DNA of 43,682 nt, from positions 1 to 43,682 of the forward strand of contig VXOH01000138.1 of the NCBI GenBank assembly GCA_009840135.1. The letters are read 5' to 3'. This document shows, in pieces, positions 16,236-25,372 of this stretch. Position 1 is the stretch's first letter, and each line of letters starts with the position of its first letter. The notes beneath the pieces are model-generated. The model had not been told where the DNA came from. It did no database searches and saw nothing but the letters and a program-made list of their open reading frames with translations. The DNA comes from Chloroflexota bacterium. Lineage in GTDB: Bacteria; Chloroflexota; Dehalococcoidia; Lucifugimonadales; UBA3495. Position numbers and translations under genes: made by a program.

Positions 16236-16490
16236 ATGCATGAATGGACTCTCCAAGACGCAAAAAATAAACCTGGCCAGCTGATAGACGCCGCCCTTGC
16301 CGGCGAACCCCAGCATGTCCTTGTGCAGGGTCAGCGCGCAGTGGTCATCTTGTCAGCCGCCGAATACGATCGTCTCCGCCAACTGGAAGAGTCTCACCCA
16401 CCCAGCTTCAGCGGATTACTGCTCGAATTACCCCAGGACGACCAGGAATTTGACCGGCCAAACATCACTCCGAGGGCATTGGACTTATAG
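16236..16490 (+). CDS. Phd/YefM-family antitoxin
   Basis: This 84-aa protein is typical of Phd/YefM antitoxins. The start HEWTLQDAKNKPGQLIDAAL is followed by PQHVLVQGQRAVVILSAAEYDRL, the conserved dimer and DNA-binding fold. The C-terminal tail ends in FDRPNITPRALDL, as in antitoxins paired with PIN-domain toxins. No PIN, Doc or RelE toxin follows; the next gene is an SDR. The only candidate partner is the HEPN-like gene just upstream. A TATAGT at 16218-16223, twelve bases before the ATG, could be a -10 element giving a very short leader. It may be an orphan left after toxin loss. Confidence 0.8.
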   Translation: MHEWTLQDAKNKPGQLIDAALAGEPQHVLVQGQRAVVILSAAEYDRLRQLEESHPPSFSGLLLELPQDDQEFDRPNITPRALDL

Positions 16491-16529
16491 ACCCTGTCCG
16501 AAAAGCATACTCTCCAAAAGGAGCCAACC

Positions 16530-17366
16530 ATGACCACCACCACCAAACCCGTAGCCGTCGTCATCGGCGCAACCTCCAAGTGGCAGGCCGATGGCCGCAA
16601 TACCCAGCTCATTCATGGCGGGGCTATTGACGACAGCGACCTGCCCGTGGGCATACGCTTCGGCGTGGGCGGGGCCATTGCCCAGAAGTTTGCCCAGGAG
16701 GGTTTTCTGACCGTCCTCACCACCCGCAACGCCGCCAACGCCGCCTCCCTGAACGCCGCCATCCGCGAGCAGGGCGGCGACACCCTCATCGTCGAGTTGG
16801 ACCTGGCGTCGCCCGATTCCATTTCCGAGGCTTTTGCCCAGATAAGGGCCGAGGCCGGCGATCCCCTGGTGCTGGTGTACAACGCTGGGTACCTGGAGGG
16901 GCGCGATTTGCCGCCGGAGATGGAACTGCTGGAGCACATGCCTTACGAGATGTTCGAGACGGCCCAGCACATCTCCAGCAGCGGCCCCTTCCTGGTGGCC
17001 AAGGAGGTGCTGCCCGCCATGCGGGAACGAGGCGCCGGCTCAATACTGTTCTCCAACAATCCGGCCTCGCTGCGGGGCCGCAAGCGCTACACGGGGCAGT
17101 CCCTGTACTATCCCCGGGTGATGATGCGGACCCTGTCCCAGACCCTGACCGAGGAATACTCGGAATACGGGGTGCATGTTGCCAACGTGGTGATTGACGG
17201 GACTATAGACTCGCCGGGCACCCGGGCCCGGGCCGGCCAGGACCCGGAACTGCTGGTCAATCCCATGGCCATTGCTGACGCTTTCTACTACCTGCACTCC
17301 CAGGACAAGTCCTGCTGGAGCCACGAAATTCAGCTGACGCCGTACGCGGCCAAACCGGCTTACTGA
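16530..17366 (+). CDS. Short-chain dehydrogenase/reductase-like protein, atypical
   Basis: This 278-aa Rossmann protein is of SDR type, but its cofactor motif is split: GATSK at 13-17 and GVGGAIA at 45-51 are separated by about 27 inserted residues. Further SDR features are the DLASPDS acidic loop near 91, YNAG at 117-120 and a Ser at about 175. The catalytic Y-x-x-x-K is not present: the aligned SLYYPRVMM (191-199) has tyrosines but no lysine four residues on. Either it binds nucleotide without classical SDR catalysis or it uses another general acid. AGGAG lies eight bases before the ATG, inside a leader also found before the CoA transferase at 32590. Confidence 0.75.
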   Translation: MTTTTKPVAVVIGATSKWQADGRNTQLIHGGAIDDSDLPVGIRFGVGGAIAQKFAQEGFLTVLTTRNAANAASLNAAIREQGGDTLIVELDLASPDSISEAFAQIRAEAGDPLVLVYNAGYLEGRDLPPEMELLEHMPYEMFETAQHISSSGPFLVAKEVLPAMRERGAGSILFSNNPASLRGRKRYTGQSLYYPRVMMRTLSQTLTEEYSEYGVHVANVVIDGTIDSPGTRARAGQDPELLVNPMAIADAFYYLHSQDKSCWSHEIQLTPYAAKPAY

Positions 17367-17451
17367 GGGTTGCTTGTCACCCTCATCCTGGCCTTCTTCC
17401 ATAAAGAGCTGGCAGGGGTATGTATTTAGAACAGTCATCGCACCTTTAGTT

Positions 17452-17563
17452 TGTCATTCTGAACGAAGTGAAGAATCTAAAATGAGAGCCTTTCGACGAC
17501 TTTCGGAATAGCGAGGTCATCTCTGCTTGCGACCTTAGATCCTTCGCTCCGCTCAGGATGACA
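17452..17563. repeat. Inverted-repeat element (MITE-like), ~112 bp
   Basis: The left end TGTCATTCTGAACGAAGTGA and the right end CTCCGCTCAGGATGACA are imperfect inverted repeats of about 27 bases enclosing a roughly 58-base centre. The GTCATTCTGA-GCGAAG type of end is a common bacterial intergenic palindrome. No transposase is encoded. It lies between the SDR and the luciferase-like gene. Confidence 0.8.
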
Positions 17564-17671
17564 TATAGAGGGCGATTCTTATCTGGAATCCCACAGTACA
17601 TACCCCTGTCAGTCCATAGAGAGGGAAAGGACTTATACTGAAGGTTCATAGTTACTGGAAGGAGCAAACCA

Positions 17672-18736
17672 ATGGACGTGGGAATGATGATGATCTTCTC
17701 CAGCTACGGCTGGGAAGAGGGTTCGGACGGCCAGATGTGGGAAGAGGAACTGCGGCTGGCGGAGATTGCCGCCGATTCCGGCTTTGACTGCCTCTGGTCC
17801 GCCGAGCACCATTTCAACGACTATTCCTTTGTCCCCGACAACCTGCAGTTGATGACCCACGTGGCCGCCAAACACCCGGACATTGACGTGGGGACTGCTG
17901 CGGTGATCCTGCCCTGGCACAACCCGCTGCGGGTGGCGGAAAACGCCGCCGTTCTGGACATGCTTAGCGGCGGACGATTGCGCCTGGGATTCGGGCGAGG
18001 CCTGGCCCGGCGGGAGTTCGAGACCTTCGGCATCAGCATGGACGAGTCCCGTGACCGTTTTGACGAAGCGGCTCCCATGATCGTGGACGCCCTGCGAACG
18101 GGCTACATTGAGGGCCAGGGCCCCTATTACCCCCAGCTGCGGACGGAGATACGGCCGCGCCCCCAGCACTCCTTTGACGGGCGCATCTACGCCGTGGCCG
18201 CCAGCGACGAGTCGGTCTTGTCGGCGGCGCAGCTGGGCGCCCACATCATTATGTTCGCCGACCGTCCCTGGGAAATGCGTATGCCGGGCATCGAAAGAGG
18301 TCGGGCCCTGCACCGCGAGTTCCACGGCGCCGAGCCGCCGGCCCTGATGATTACCGAGTTCGTCATTTGCGGCGAGGACCTGGCCCAGTGCGAGGCAGAG
18401 GCCCGCCAGTACCAGGGCAAGTTCGTGGAGAGCAACTTCTACCATTACGAGTTCCTGGGAGACCATTTTCGGGGTGTGAAGGGGTACGATGCCTACCAGC
18501 AGAAGGCCGAAATTGCCCGCTCCACCGGCCTGGAGGGAGCGGTGGAAGGCTTTATGAAGGCGGCCAGTTGGGGTACTCCGGACAAGATTCTGCGGGGACT
18601 GGAGGACCGCAAGGAACTGTTAGGCGAGTTTGAGCTGAATGTGGCCTTCCGTTTTGGCGGAACCCCGCCCGATGTGGCGGAGCGCAGCCTGAAGCTGTTC
18701 GCAGAAGAGGTGCTGCCCGTCCTCAAGTCCTGGTAG
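17672..18736 (+). CDS. LLM-class flavin-dependent oxidoreductase (luciferase-like)
   Basis: This 354-aa TIM-barrel flavoprotein belongs to the bacterial luciferase family. Conserved segments are GFDCLWSAEHHF (38-49), VGTAAVILPWHNPLRVAENAAVLDMLSGGRLRLGFGRG (about 73-110) and a C-terminal SWGTPDKILRGL. The family uses reduced FMN and oxygen to oxidise small substrates; the substrate here is unknown. Expansion of this family is characteristic of SAR202-type Chloroflexota, and a second member is at 31336. GGAAGGAG precedes the ATG. It is separated from the SDR by the MITE-like element and has its own probable promoter in 17564-17660. Confidence 0.92.
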   Translation: MDVGMMMIFSSYGWEEGSDGQMWEEELRLAEIAADSGFDCLWSAEHHFNDYSFVPDNLQLMTHVAAKHPDIDVGTAAVILPWHNPLRVAENAAVLDMLSGGRLRLGFGRGLARREFETFGISMDESRDRFDEAAPMIVDALRTGYIEGQGPYYPQLRTEIRPRPQHSFDGRIYAVAASDESVLSAAQLGAHIIMFADRPWEMRMPGIERGRALHREFHGAEPPALMITEFVICGEDLAQCEAEARQYQGKFVESNFYHYEFLGDHFRGVKGYDAYQQKAEIARSTGLEGAVEGFMKAASWGTPDKILRGLEDRKELLGEFELNVAFRFGGTPPDVAERSLKLFAEEVLPVLKSW

Positions 18737-18933
18737 AAAATCGAGCTCTTTCGGCCCTTCTGCCTGCGGTCCCGACGTGGGGACTGCCTTAAGCACATAC
18801 CTGAGTGGAAGCGTCCCTCATCCCCAATGCCCCACCCAAAACTCCTCCCCTTGCCCGTTGTTTTCGTTCCGATTGGAAGCAACTGGCGAGTCTGCTATTC
18901 TCAATGTAGTCTCTGTCGAATTCGAGGTAGCTT

Positions 18934-20421
18934 ATGCGCATATTGCCGGGGATTGGCTTTTTGCTTGTAATGATTGTCTCACTGGCAGCGTGCCAGGGTG
19001 AGACAGGCCCGGCCGGTGTGCAGGGGCCACCGGGAATTGCGGGCGCCGCGGGGCCGCAGGGACTCCAAGGGCCGATGGGGCCAATGGGAGCCTTGGGGCC
19101 ACAGGGACCGGCAGGACCTACCGGCGCCGCTGGCTCACCGGGACCCCAGGGACCGCAAGGCCCCTCGGGCCAGGCGGGGACGCCAGGCCAGCGAGGACCG
19201 GCGGGACCAGCAGGGCCGGCGAGCGAGCCAATGGCAAGTAAAGAGAAGGTTGCGGAGACCGAGTCCTCCGCTCCTTCAAGGTGGACTCCTGACGACTACA
19301 CCAGACACTACGTGATAGAAGCCATCAATATGTATGACTCCGAGGGCCTGGAATCCACCGCCGCCTATTACAACAGCCCGGAAAGCATTGATGGCCAATG
19401 GTACATGTACATTGCCGACGAGAACGAAATCATGGTGAGCCATGCCAATCCTGAGCTCGTGGGCAAGAACGTTAACGACATTGCAGGGGCCAACGGCTAT
19501 CCTTCCGGGTCCGTGGCCTACACCGTCGCCGACGAGGACGGGGCCTGGTTTGACCACACCTTCCCCAATCTTTCCACGGGCGCCCTGGAAACCAAGCATT
19601 CCTGGGTTGTTCGGTACGACGGCATGATGTTCGGGTCGGGCTGGTACGAAGAGGGCCCCGGCAAGACTGACTCCGCTGCCTATACCATGGCCTTCGTGGT
19701 ACAGGCCATCAACCTTTACAATGCCCTGGGGCTGGAGGCCGTCAGAGAGTACTACAACAGCGCAGCAAGCGTTGACGGGCAGTGGTACGTTTTCGTAGTT
19801 GACGAGAACCAGACCCTGTTGACCCACCCAGACCCCTCCGAGGTCGGGAAGAATATAAACGATGTAGTTGGCCCCAATGGCTATCCGGCCGGTTCCTCGG
19901 TTTACGCCGTTGCCGATGAGAACGGGGCCTGGTTCGACTACACATTTCCCAACCCGGCCACCGGGGCGGCGGAAACCAAGCATTCCTGGATGGTTCTCCA
20001 CGACGGCGTGACCTTCGGATCCGGCTGGTACGAGCAGGGGCCAAGCAAGACCGATGCTCCCGCTTACACCAGGTCGGTGGTACAACAGGCCATTAACCTC
20101 TATAACGCCGTCGGACTGGACGATACCCTGGCCTATTACAACACCAGGGAAAGCGTGGACGGCCAGTGGTACGCCTTTATCATTGACGCCAAGACCGGGG
20201 TTTCCATAGGACACCACAACCCGGCAATACGGGACCGGGACCCCAGCATGCGAGTGGACGCAACCGGGTATTTCTACGGTGACGATTTGCTTTCGGCGTC
20301 GGAATCGGGAAGCTGGTCCAGCTACGTTATAGTCAATCCGGGGACGGGTGAAAACCAGCGAAAGCACACCTTCGCGGTGCTGCATGATGGGTATATCTTC
20401 GCCTCGGGCTGGTACGAGTAA
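18934..20421 (+). CDS. Lipoprotein with collagen-like stalk and three Cache-like domains
   Basis: This 495-aa exported protein has a hydrophobic signal ending in the lipobox LAAC, so Cys20 is the predicted lipid anchor. Residues 22-96 are 25 uninterrupted Gly-X-Y triplets rich in GPQ and GPA, a collagen-like stalk that would trimerise. Three tandem repeats of about 115 residues follow (about 117-235, 245-365 and 375-495). Each has DGQWY, hydrophobic strands, a [10 protein letters not shown]-like segment in repeats 1-2, and KHSW/KHTF then GSGWYE, the pattern of extracellular Cache small-molecule-binding domains. No transmembrane helix or signalling domain follows, so it displays ligand-binding domains at the surface, not a classical receptor. 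GAGGTAG lies before the ATG. Confidence 0.85.
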   Translation: MRILPGIGFLLVMIVSLAACQGETGPAGVQGPPGIAGAAGPQGLQGPMGPMGALGPQGPAGPTGAAGSPGPQGPQGPSGQAGTPGQRGPAGPAGPASEPMASKEKVAETESSAPSRWTPDDYTRHYVIEAINMYDSEGLESTAAYYNSPESIDGQWYMYIADENEIMVSHANPELVGKNVNDIAGANGYPSGSVAYTVADEDGAWFDHTFPNLSTGALETKHSWVVRYDGMMFGSGWYEEGPGKTDSAAYTMAFVVQAINLYNALGLEAVREYYNSAASVDGQWYVFVVDENQTLLTHPDPSEVGKNINDVVGPNGYPAGSSVYAVADENGAWFDYTFPNPATGAAETKHSWMVLHDGVTFGSGWYEQGPSKTDAPAYTRSVVQQAINLYNAVGLDDTLAYYNTRESVDGQWYAFIIDAKTGVSIGHHNPAIRDRDPSMRVDATGYFYGDDLLSASESGSWSSYVIVNPGTGENQRKHTFAVLHDGYIFASGWYE

Positions 20422-21029
20422 CGCTCCTTTGCTGGTCCCCGCCGGCAGGTCTGCCCCACCGCGACAATCTGCGGATTAAAAGCGCGGGCCCCGGTTAGCG
20501 GACCCCGGTTGGCGAATCCCGGTTGGATAAAGCTCCATGACTGCCTCAGCCAACGCTTAATGTTACCTGGGGCAGTTTCAAATCCATTTTCCGACTTCTG
20601 CACTTCACCTTGGTAGTGACCTTCTCCGCTCATCTGAACCTGGGATAGATGAGGTGACGGCAAACTGTTGTTTGTCCAAAGGCCAGGAAAACTTGATGGT
20701 CAGGTGGGTTAAGGGGGAAAATAGGGCCCCGAAAATCAAGACCTGGTCCATTAACTCACCCCAACATGCCCAAACAACCGAAACCAGGCTGATAAAACAG
20801 GGCTACAGAAAGCTCGGAGGCTACAGGAACTCGACAATCTCAGCCAGGCAGCTTCGGCGCCTGGATTCGCCAGGTCGTCCAGTTGTTTATGTTAGACTGT
20901 TGCCGTTGGACCTTTCGCGACCAGCCGCGAATCCATTAACCGAAGCCTCAACCTGGCGTTCCTGTTGGTTGTCTCAGACAGAACAAATTACCATTTCCGA
21001 AAACACTTCCCGGTTTTGAAACGCGACAA
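20422..21029. other. Intergenic region, no convincing gene
   Basis: About 600 bases without a supported gene. At 20486-20528 there are three short direct repeats built on CCCCGGTT(A/G)GCG. A 121-codon frame at 20654 has neither a ribosome binding site nor recognisable protein features and is not accepted. The promoter of the channel gene should lie here but is not obvious. Confidence 0.55.
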
Positions 21030-21845
21030 ATGACACGTCTGGTTAATTTTTGCGCCCGCCTGACCAACGCCCACGGCTTCGAATACTTCATCATTGCCAT
21101 AATCATCGCCAATGGCATTTTGCTTGGCCTGGAAACGTCGCCAGCCTTAAACAAACGGTATGGCGACTTGATGCATCTCGGCAACCAGATTGCCCTGGGC
21201 ATTTTCATCGTAGAGGCGGCCATGAAGATTCTGGCCCAGTCTCCCCGTCCCCACCGGTACTTCAAGGATGGCTGGAACGTCTTTGACTTCCTGGTGATTG
21301 TCTTTTCCCTGATTCCCGCCACCGGCCAGTTCGCCATGATTACCCGCCTGGCCCGGCTGCTGCGCGTGGTACGCCTGGTCTCCGCCATCCAGGACCTGAG
21401 GCTCATCGTCGCCGCCCTGGTTCGCTCCATACCCAGCGTGGTCCACGTCATCCTGCTAATGAGTATTGTGGTTTACATTTACGCCATCATGGGATACCAC
21501 CTCTTCCACGAGCAAGATCCGGACAACTGGAGAAATCTGGGCATATCGGTCCTGACCCTCTTTAACATCATCACGCTGGAAGGCTGGACCGAGGTGATGA
21601 ATCGGGCCATGGAACGCCACCCGCTGGCCTGGGTTTATTTTGTCAGCTTCGTGGTTATTGGTACTTTCGTCGTTATCAATATGTTCATCGCCATCATTAT
21701 CAACAACCTGGACGAGGCCAAGCGGGAAAGGCTGGAGGAACTGGAGATGCCTCCCAGCAGCGACCAGCTTATACGGGAAATCCGGGCCACCCAGACTGCC
21801 CTGCGCCGCCTTGAAGAAAGGCTCGACCGCCAGTCCGAGGACTGA
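21030..21845 (+). CDS. Single-domain voltage-gated cation channel (BacNav/BacCav type)
   Basis: This 271-aa protein has six transmembrane segments: S1 about 18-36, S2 50-68, S3 82-98 (FDFLVI), S4 103-120, S5 136-160 and S6 202-226. The S4 sensor has arginines at 106, 109, 112 and 115, spaced every third residue. The pore loop ends in the selectivity filter TLEGWTE (182-188). Sodium-selective bacterial channels usually read TLESW, while Gly at that fourth position is typical of calcium-channel repeats I and III of eukaryotes and has been reported to favour calcium in a bacterial channel from Meiothermus. The C-terminus (about 226-270) is a charged, coiled-coil-like tail as in other tetrameric bacterial channels. 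It acts in the cytoplasmic membrane as a homotetramer. Confidence 0.93.
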   Translation: MTRLVNFCARLTNAHGFEYFIIAIIIANGILLGLETSPALNKRYGDLMHLGNQIALGIFIVEAAMKILAQSPRPHRYFKDGWNVFDFLVIVFSLIPATGQFAMITRLARLLRVVRLVSAIQDLRLIVAALVRSIPSVVHVILLMSIVVYIYAIMGYHLFHEQDPDNWRNLGISVLTLFNIITLEGWTEVMNRAMERHPLAWVYFVSFVVIGTFVVINMFIAIIINNLDEAKRERLEELEMPPSSDQLIREIRATQTALRRLEERLDRQSED

Positions 21846-21881
21846 ATCCTGAGCTGGAAACGTCATTTCCAACCGTGAGTC

Positions 21882-23051
21882 ATGTCAAGCCTTCCGCAAG
21901 CAGAAGAATCCCCAACTCGCGAGCAGTTCCTGGACCGTGCTTCCGCGCTGCTTCCGGTGTTACGCGAAAGAGCCTCGCTGACGGAACGGATGCGACGAAT
22001 CCCCCCGGAAACGGTTGCGGATGTACTGGCCACTGACCTGCACCTGCTCGGCGTCCCCCTCAAGTTCGGCGGCCTGGACGTGGACTATGGACTGTCGCTG
22101 GACGTAGGAGTCGAACTGGCCAGAGCCTGTCCCTCCACTTCGTGGTGCTACTCGCTCTGGGTTGTCCATTCCTGGCTGGCCGGGTACTGGCCCCTCCGCG
22201 CCCAGGAAGAGGTATTCGCCCGCGGCCCGAATGCGCTTATTTCCAGTTCCCTCAGCCCGGGAAAGTCCACCTGTTCGCCGGTGGAGGGAGGCTACATGCT
22301 CTCCGGTCGCTGGGAGTTTTCCAGCGGCTGCGACGCTGCCGACTGGCTGATGCTGGGCGTAGGCGGCATCGGGCAACGCAACTGGGCTTTGCTGCCCAGG
22401 TCCGACTTCCAAATAATAGATACCTGGTTCGTTTCCGGCCTGAAGGGCAGCGGCAGCAAGGACATTCAGATTAAGGAAGCCTTTATACCGGCCCACCGGA
22501 TTCTGGAGGTAAGCACGGCCGGAGATACGGATATGACCGGGTGGGAGCTACACCGTCAACCCCGGTATCGCGTGCCCATCCCCGTGCTGTTGGGTTGGGA
22601 CCTGGTGGCTCCCATAATCGGGCTTGGCAGGGGAATGGTCGAGGAATTCACCGGCCGACTGTCGGGCACTTCGGGAGCCGGACGCACCGCCGATTCTGCC
22701 ACGATACAGTTGCGACTCTCGCTGGCTGCCGCCGAGGTGGACGCCGCCCATGCCTTGATGGCCAAGGACGTAAGAGAAGCCTTGGTCAAGGGCGGCAACG
22801 GAGAACCCTTTACCACGCTGGAAAGAGCGCGGTATCGAAGGGACAAGGCTTTCGCTACCCAGCTTTGCCTGCAGGCGGCCAATCGAATCTTCGATTTGAG
22901 CGGCGGCCATGCCCTTTTCGACTCGGACGCTTTGCAGCGGTTCCACCGCGACGCCCATGCCATCGCCCACCGGGATACCCTCATCATGGACGTGGGCGGG
23001 TTGCAGTACGGCAGAGCAGTCCTCGGACTGGAGCCGGACGGGGCCATTTAA
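21882..23051 (+). CDS. Acyl-CoA-dehydrogenase-like flavin monooxygenase
   Basis: This 389-aa protein has the acyl-CoA dehydrogenase fold: helical N-terminal part with GVPLKFGGLDVDYGLSLDVGVELARACPSTSWCYSLW (about 46-83), a beta domain with GYMLSGRWEFSSGCDAADW, and a C-terminal helical bundle ending FHRDAHAIAHRDTLIMDVGG. The SGRW-x-F-S-S-G motif and the SGGHALFDSD segment are typical of the HsaA/hydroxylase branch, group D monooxygenases that use reduced flavin from a partner reductase. The substrate is not predictable. It follows the channel gene by 36 bases on the same strand, though a functional link is unlikely. Confidence 0.82.
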   Translation: MSSLPQAEESPTREQFLDRASALLPVLRERASLTERMRRIPPETVADVLATDLHLLGVPLKFGGLDVDYGLSLDVGVELARACPSTSWCYSLWVVHSWLAGYWPLRAQEEVFARGPNALISSSLSPGKSTCSPVEGGYMLSGRWEFSSGCDAADWLMLGVGGIGQRNWALLPRSDFQIIDTWFVSGLKGSGSKDIQIKEAFIPAHRILEVSTAGDTDMTGWELHRQPRYRVPIPVLLGWDLVAPIIGLGRGMVEEFTGRLSGTSGAGRTADSATIQLRLSLAAAEVDAAHALMAKDVREALVKGGNGEPFTTLERARYRRDKAFATQLCLQAANRIFDLSGGHALFDSDALQRFHRDAHAIAHRDTLIMDVGGLQYGRAVLGLEPDGAI

Positions 23052-23429
23052 GGCTGCTTAGGGACATCAGCTAATCCTCTCGCGTCCAGCTCCTCAAGCC
23101 TGACAGGAGCATGAAGCCCCGCAAGAGTCCCTGTCAACGCCCGGTATCCTTCTCGCAAGTACTCACCCTGCCACAGGTCAAATTCCCTGAAACTTGAGAC
23201 TCACTTTCGTTGAAACCAGGCCAACACCGATGCTAGCATCGGCCCACGCAAGGAGATCGGCGCCCTACCTGATAACGGGCAGTTGACTCCTTCTGCAATC
23301 CGGCCGCGGCTTTTCAAGTTTTTCCGGCCAAAAGGCCCCAGTCTCGACCGGTACCGCCATACCTGCCCGGGAAAGCGGCAATGGCTTTACTCTTCCCAAT
23401 CCCGAACTACCAGCGCCGACCGGATATCA
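23052..23429. other. Intergenic region upstream of the DUF1538 operon
   Basis: No gene is accepted. A possible promoter has TTGAAA at 23210-23215 and TGCTAGCAT at 23231-23239 (extended -10), 18 bases apart, which would give the operon a leader of nearly 190 bases. A TTG at 23283 opens the DUF1538 frame early, but the added 49 residues are low-hydrophobicity and lack family character. Confidence 0.4.
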
Positions 23430-24230
23430 ATGTTCTTTGAATCTCGCCCTATCTCGACACTGGTAAGGCAGGCCAGGCGGCCCCTGGTACAGCGGTTGGC
23501 CTATCCCGTCCTTGGATCTGTCCGCAGGCTGCTTGGTTCCCTGCGGGACCTGGCTCCCATAATTGTCGTAATCGGATTCTTCCAGGTAGTAGTTCTGCAG
23601 CAGCCATTCCCCAACTTGTTGGGAGTCATGGTGGGGCTAATCTGCGTGATCGCGGGGCTCTCTCTGTTCATGCAGGGCCTTGAGTACGGGCTGTTTCCCC
23701 TGGGCGAAACCCTGGCCCAGAGTTTCGCCAGCAAGGGCAGCCTGACTGCCCTTCTGACTTTTTCCTTTTGCCTGGGGTTCGGCGCCACGGTAGCTGAACC
23801 CGCCCTTATCGCCATCGCCGAAGAGGCAGCCCGGGTGGCAGCCGAGGGTGAAACCATCCCGGACAGCAACGATGCAAAATCGAGCTACGCCTTCCGGCTG
23901 CGGATGGTCGTCGCCTTTTCCGTAGGAGCCGCCGTGCTGCTGGGGGTGTTGCGCATCCTCAAGGGCTGGCCAATCCACAAGCTGATCATCGGCGGCTATG
24001 TACTGGTTACGGTCATGACCATATTTGCGCCCCCCGAAATAATCGGCGTGGCGTATGATTCCGGAGGCGTGACCACCAGCACGTTGACGGTTCCCCTGGT
24101 CACGGCGCTGGGAGTGGGGCTCGCCAGCACCCTGAGGGGCCGCAATCCCATGGTGGATGGCTTCGGGATTATCGCCCTGGCCAGCCTGACTCCCATGGTC
24201 TGCGTGATGGCCTACGGGATGGCTGTATGA
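23430..24230 (+). CDS. DUF1538 membrane protein, first half
   Basis: This protein of about 266 aa has several hydrophobic segments. Family landmarks are [53 protein letters not shown] and [24 protein letters not shown]1538 proteins are predicted transporters, and many genomes encode two such halves in one chain. Here the second half is the next gene, overlapping by ATGA. Start at ATG 23430 is chosen because the upstream frame (from a TTG at 23283) looks non-coding; the ribosome binding site is weak. The C-terminal AYDSGG motif, buried in membrane helices, probably forms part of the transport path. Confidence 0.8.
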   Translation: MFFESRPISTLVRQARRPLVQRLAYPVLGSVRRLLGSLRDLAPIIVVIGFFQVVVLQQPFPNLLGVMVGLICVIAGLSLFMQGLEYGLFPLGETLAQSFASKGSLTALLTFSFCLGFGATVAEPALIAIAEEAARVAAEGETIPDSNDAKSSYAFRLRMVVAFSVGAAVLLGVLRILKGWPIHKLIIGGYVLVTVMTIFAPPEIIGVAYDSGGVTTSTLTVPLVTALGVGLASTLRGRNPMVDGFGIIALASLTPMVCVMAYGMAV

Positions 24231-25018
24231 ACGGCGGTTTCTTTGACATCCTGTGGGACACCCTTTTGTCCACGGTCCTGGACGTGGCGCCCATCGTGGT
24301 CGTTCTGGCCTTTTTCCAGCTGGTTGTTTTGCGTCGCAGGCTTCCCCATGCCCGTAGAATGGTAGTGGGGTTTATCTTCGTGCTGGCTGGCCTGGCCCTG
24401 TTCCTGATAGGGCTGGAGGAGGCCCTGTTTCCCATCGGGGAAACCATGGCGCGGCAACTGACAGCCCCGGACATGGTGGGCGCCGGAGGCGTCGAGGGAG
24501 AGATTCATTGGCAGAACTATATGCTGGTTTACGCCTTCGCCGCCGCCATAGGGTTTGCCACCACCATCGCGGAGCCTTCCCTCATGGCCATTGCTGTCAA
24601 GGCGGAGGAGGTCTCCGGAGGCGCCGTCAAGTCCTGGGGGCTTCGCGTCGCCGTGGCGGTGGGAGTTGCCCTGGGTGTTTCCATTGGCTGCTTCCGGATA
24701 GTGACCGGTACTCCGCTGCCCTGGTATATCATCGCCGCCTATGCCATAGTCATAATCCAGACTTTCAGGTCCAGCAAGACTATAATTCCCTTGGCCTACG
24801 ACAGTGGCGGGGTAACCACCTCCACCGTGACCGTGCCGGTAGTAGCGGCCCTGGGCCTGGGGCTGGCAGCCAGCATTCCCGGCAGAAGCCCCTTGATTGA
24901 CGGCTTCGGCCTGATAGCCTTTGCCAGCGTTTTTCCCATCATGACTGTTCTCGGATATTCCATCGCATCCTCCCAAATTTCGCGCCTGCGACAGGCGGGC
25001 GGTTCGAGGAGAGTGTAA
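24227..25018 (+). CDS. DUF1538 membrane protein, second half
   Basis: This 263-aa membrane protein is homologous to its upstream neighbour, with [60 protein letters not shown] and [21 protein letters not shown]. The duplicated motifs imply a pseudo-twofold heterodimer with the first half. The start overlaps the previous stop as ATGA, indicating coupled translation and a fixed 1:1 ratio. The following PII and CBS genes suggest control by adenine nucleotides or a related metabolite. The substrate of the family is not known to me. Confidence 0.85.
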   Translation: MNGGFFDILWDTLLSTVLDVAPIVVVLAFFQLVVLRRRLPHARRMVVGFIFVLAGLALFLIGLEEALFPIGETMARQLTAPDMVGAGGVEGEIHWQNYMLVYAFAAAIGFATTIAEPSLMAIAVKAEEVSGGAVKSWGLRVAVAVGVALGVSIGCFRIVTGTPLPWYIIAAYAIVIIQTFRSSKTIIPLAYDSGGVTTSTVTVPVVAALGLGLAASIPGRSPLIDGFGLIAFASVFPIMTVLGYSIASSQISRLRQAGGSRRV

Positions 25019-25021
25019 TAA

Positions 25022-25372
25022 ATGCGAATGAAGCTGTTAATCGCCCTGGTGAGCGACCAGAAGACGGAGGCCGTGCTGGAGGCCGGCCGCGCCGGCGGGG
25101 CCACCGGGGCCACAATCATTACCAGTGTTCGCGGGGAGGGTCTGCTTCCCGAAAAGACCTTCTTTGGGCTGCAGATCGAAGCTCAACGGGACCTGGTCCT
25201 CTTCCTGGTAGCTGAACAGAGGGCGCGTTTCATCCTCGAAAGTATTGGGGAAGCAGCCAACTTCGATACCCAGGGGGGTTCCGGCATCGCCTTCCAGATT
25301 GATGTAGAGGATGCCGTGGGACTTGGAACCCAGTTATCCGCAATTCGAGAGGAGGTGGAGCAAGAGATATGA
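25022..25372 (+). CDS. PII-like regulatory protein
   Basis: This 116-aa protein has a PII-type ferredoxin-like fold: KLLIALVSDQKTEAVLEAGRAGGATGATIITSVRGEG at 4-40 corresponds to the beta-alpha-beta core and glycine turn, and GSGIAFQIDVEDAVGL (86-101) to the usual GKIFV-x-x-V-E-x-A-V strand. The T-loop region is short and lacks the Tyr that is uridylylated in GlnB. It is therefore probably a DUF1538-associated sensor that binds a nucleotide and gates the adjacent membrane proteins, not a nitrogen regulator. It starts three bases after the second DUF1538 gene and overlaps the CBS gene as ATGA. Confidence 0.82.
   Translation: MRMKLLIALVSDQKTEAVLEAGRAGGATGATIITSVRGEGLLPEKTFFGLQIEAQRDLVLFLVAEQRARFILESIGEAANFDTQGGSGIAFQIDVEDAVGLGTQLSAIREEVEQEI

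Noticed and set aside
20654-21019. 121-codon + strand frame before the channel gene
   Set aside because: No ribosome binding site, no domain and no convincing amino-acid pattern; the region also looks non-coding in composition.
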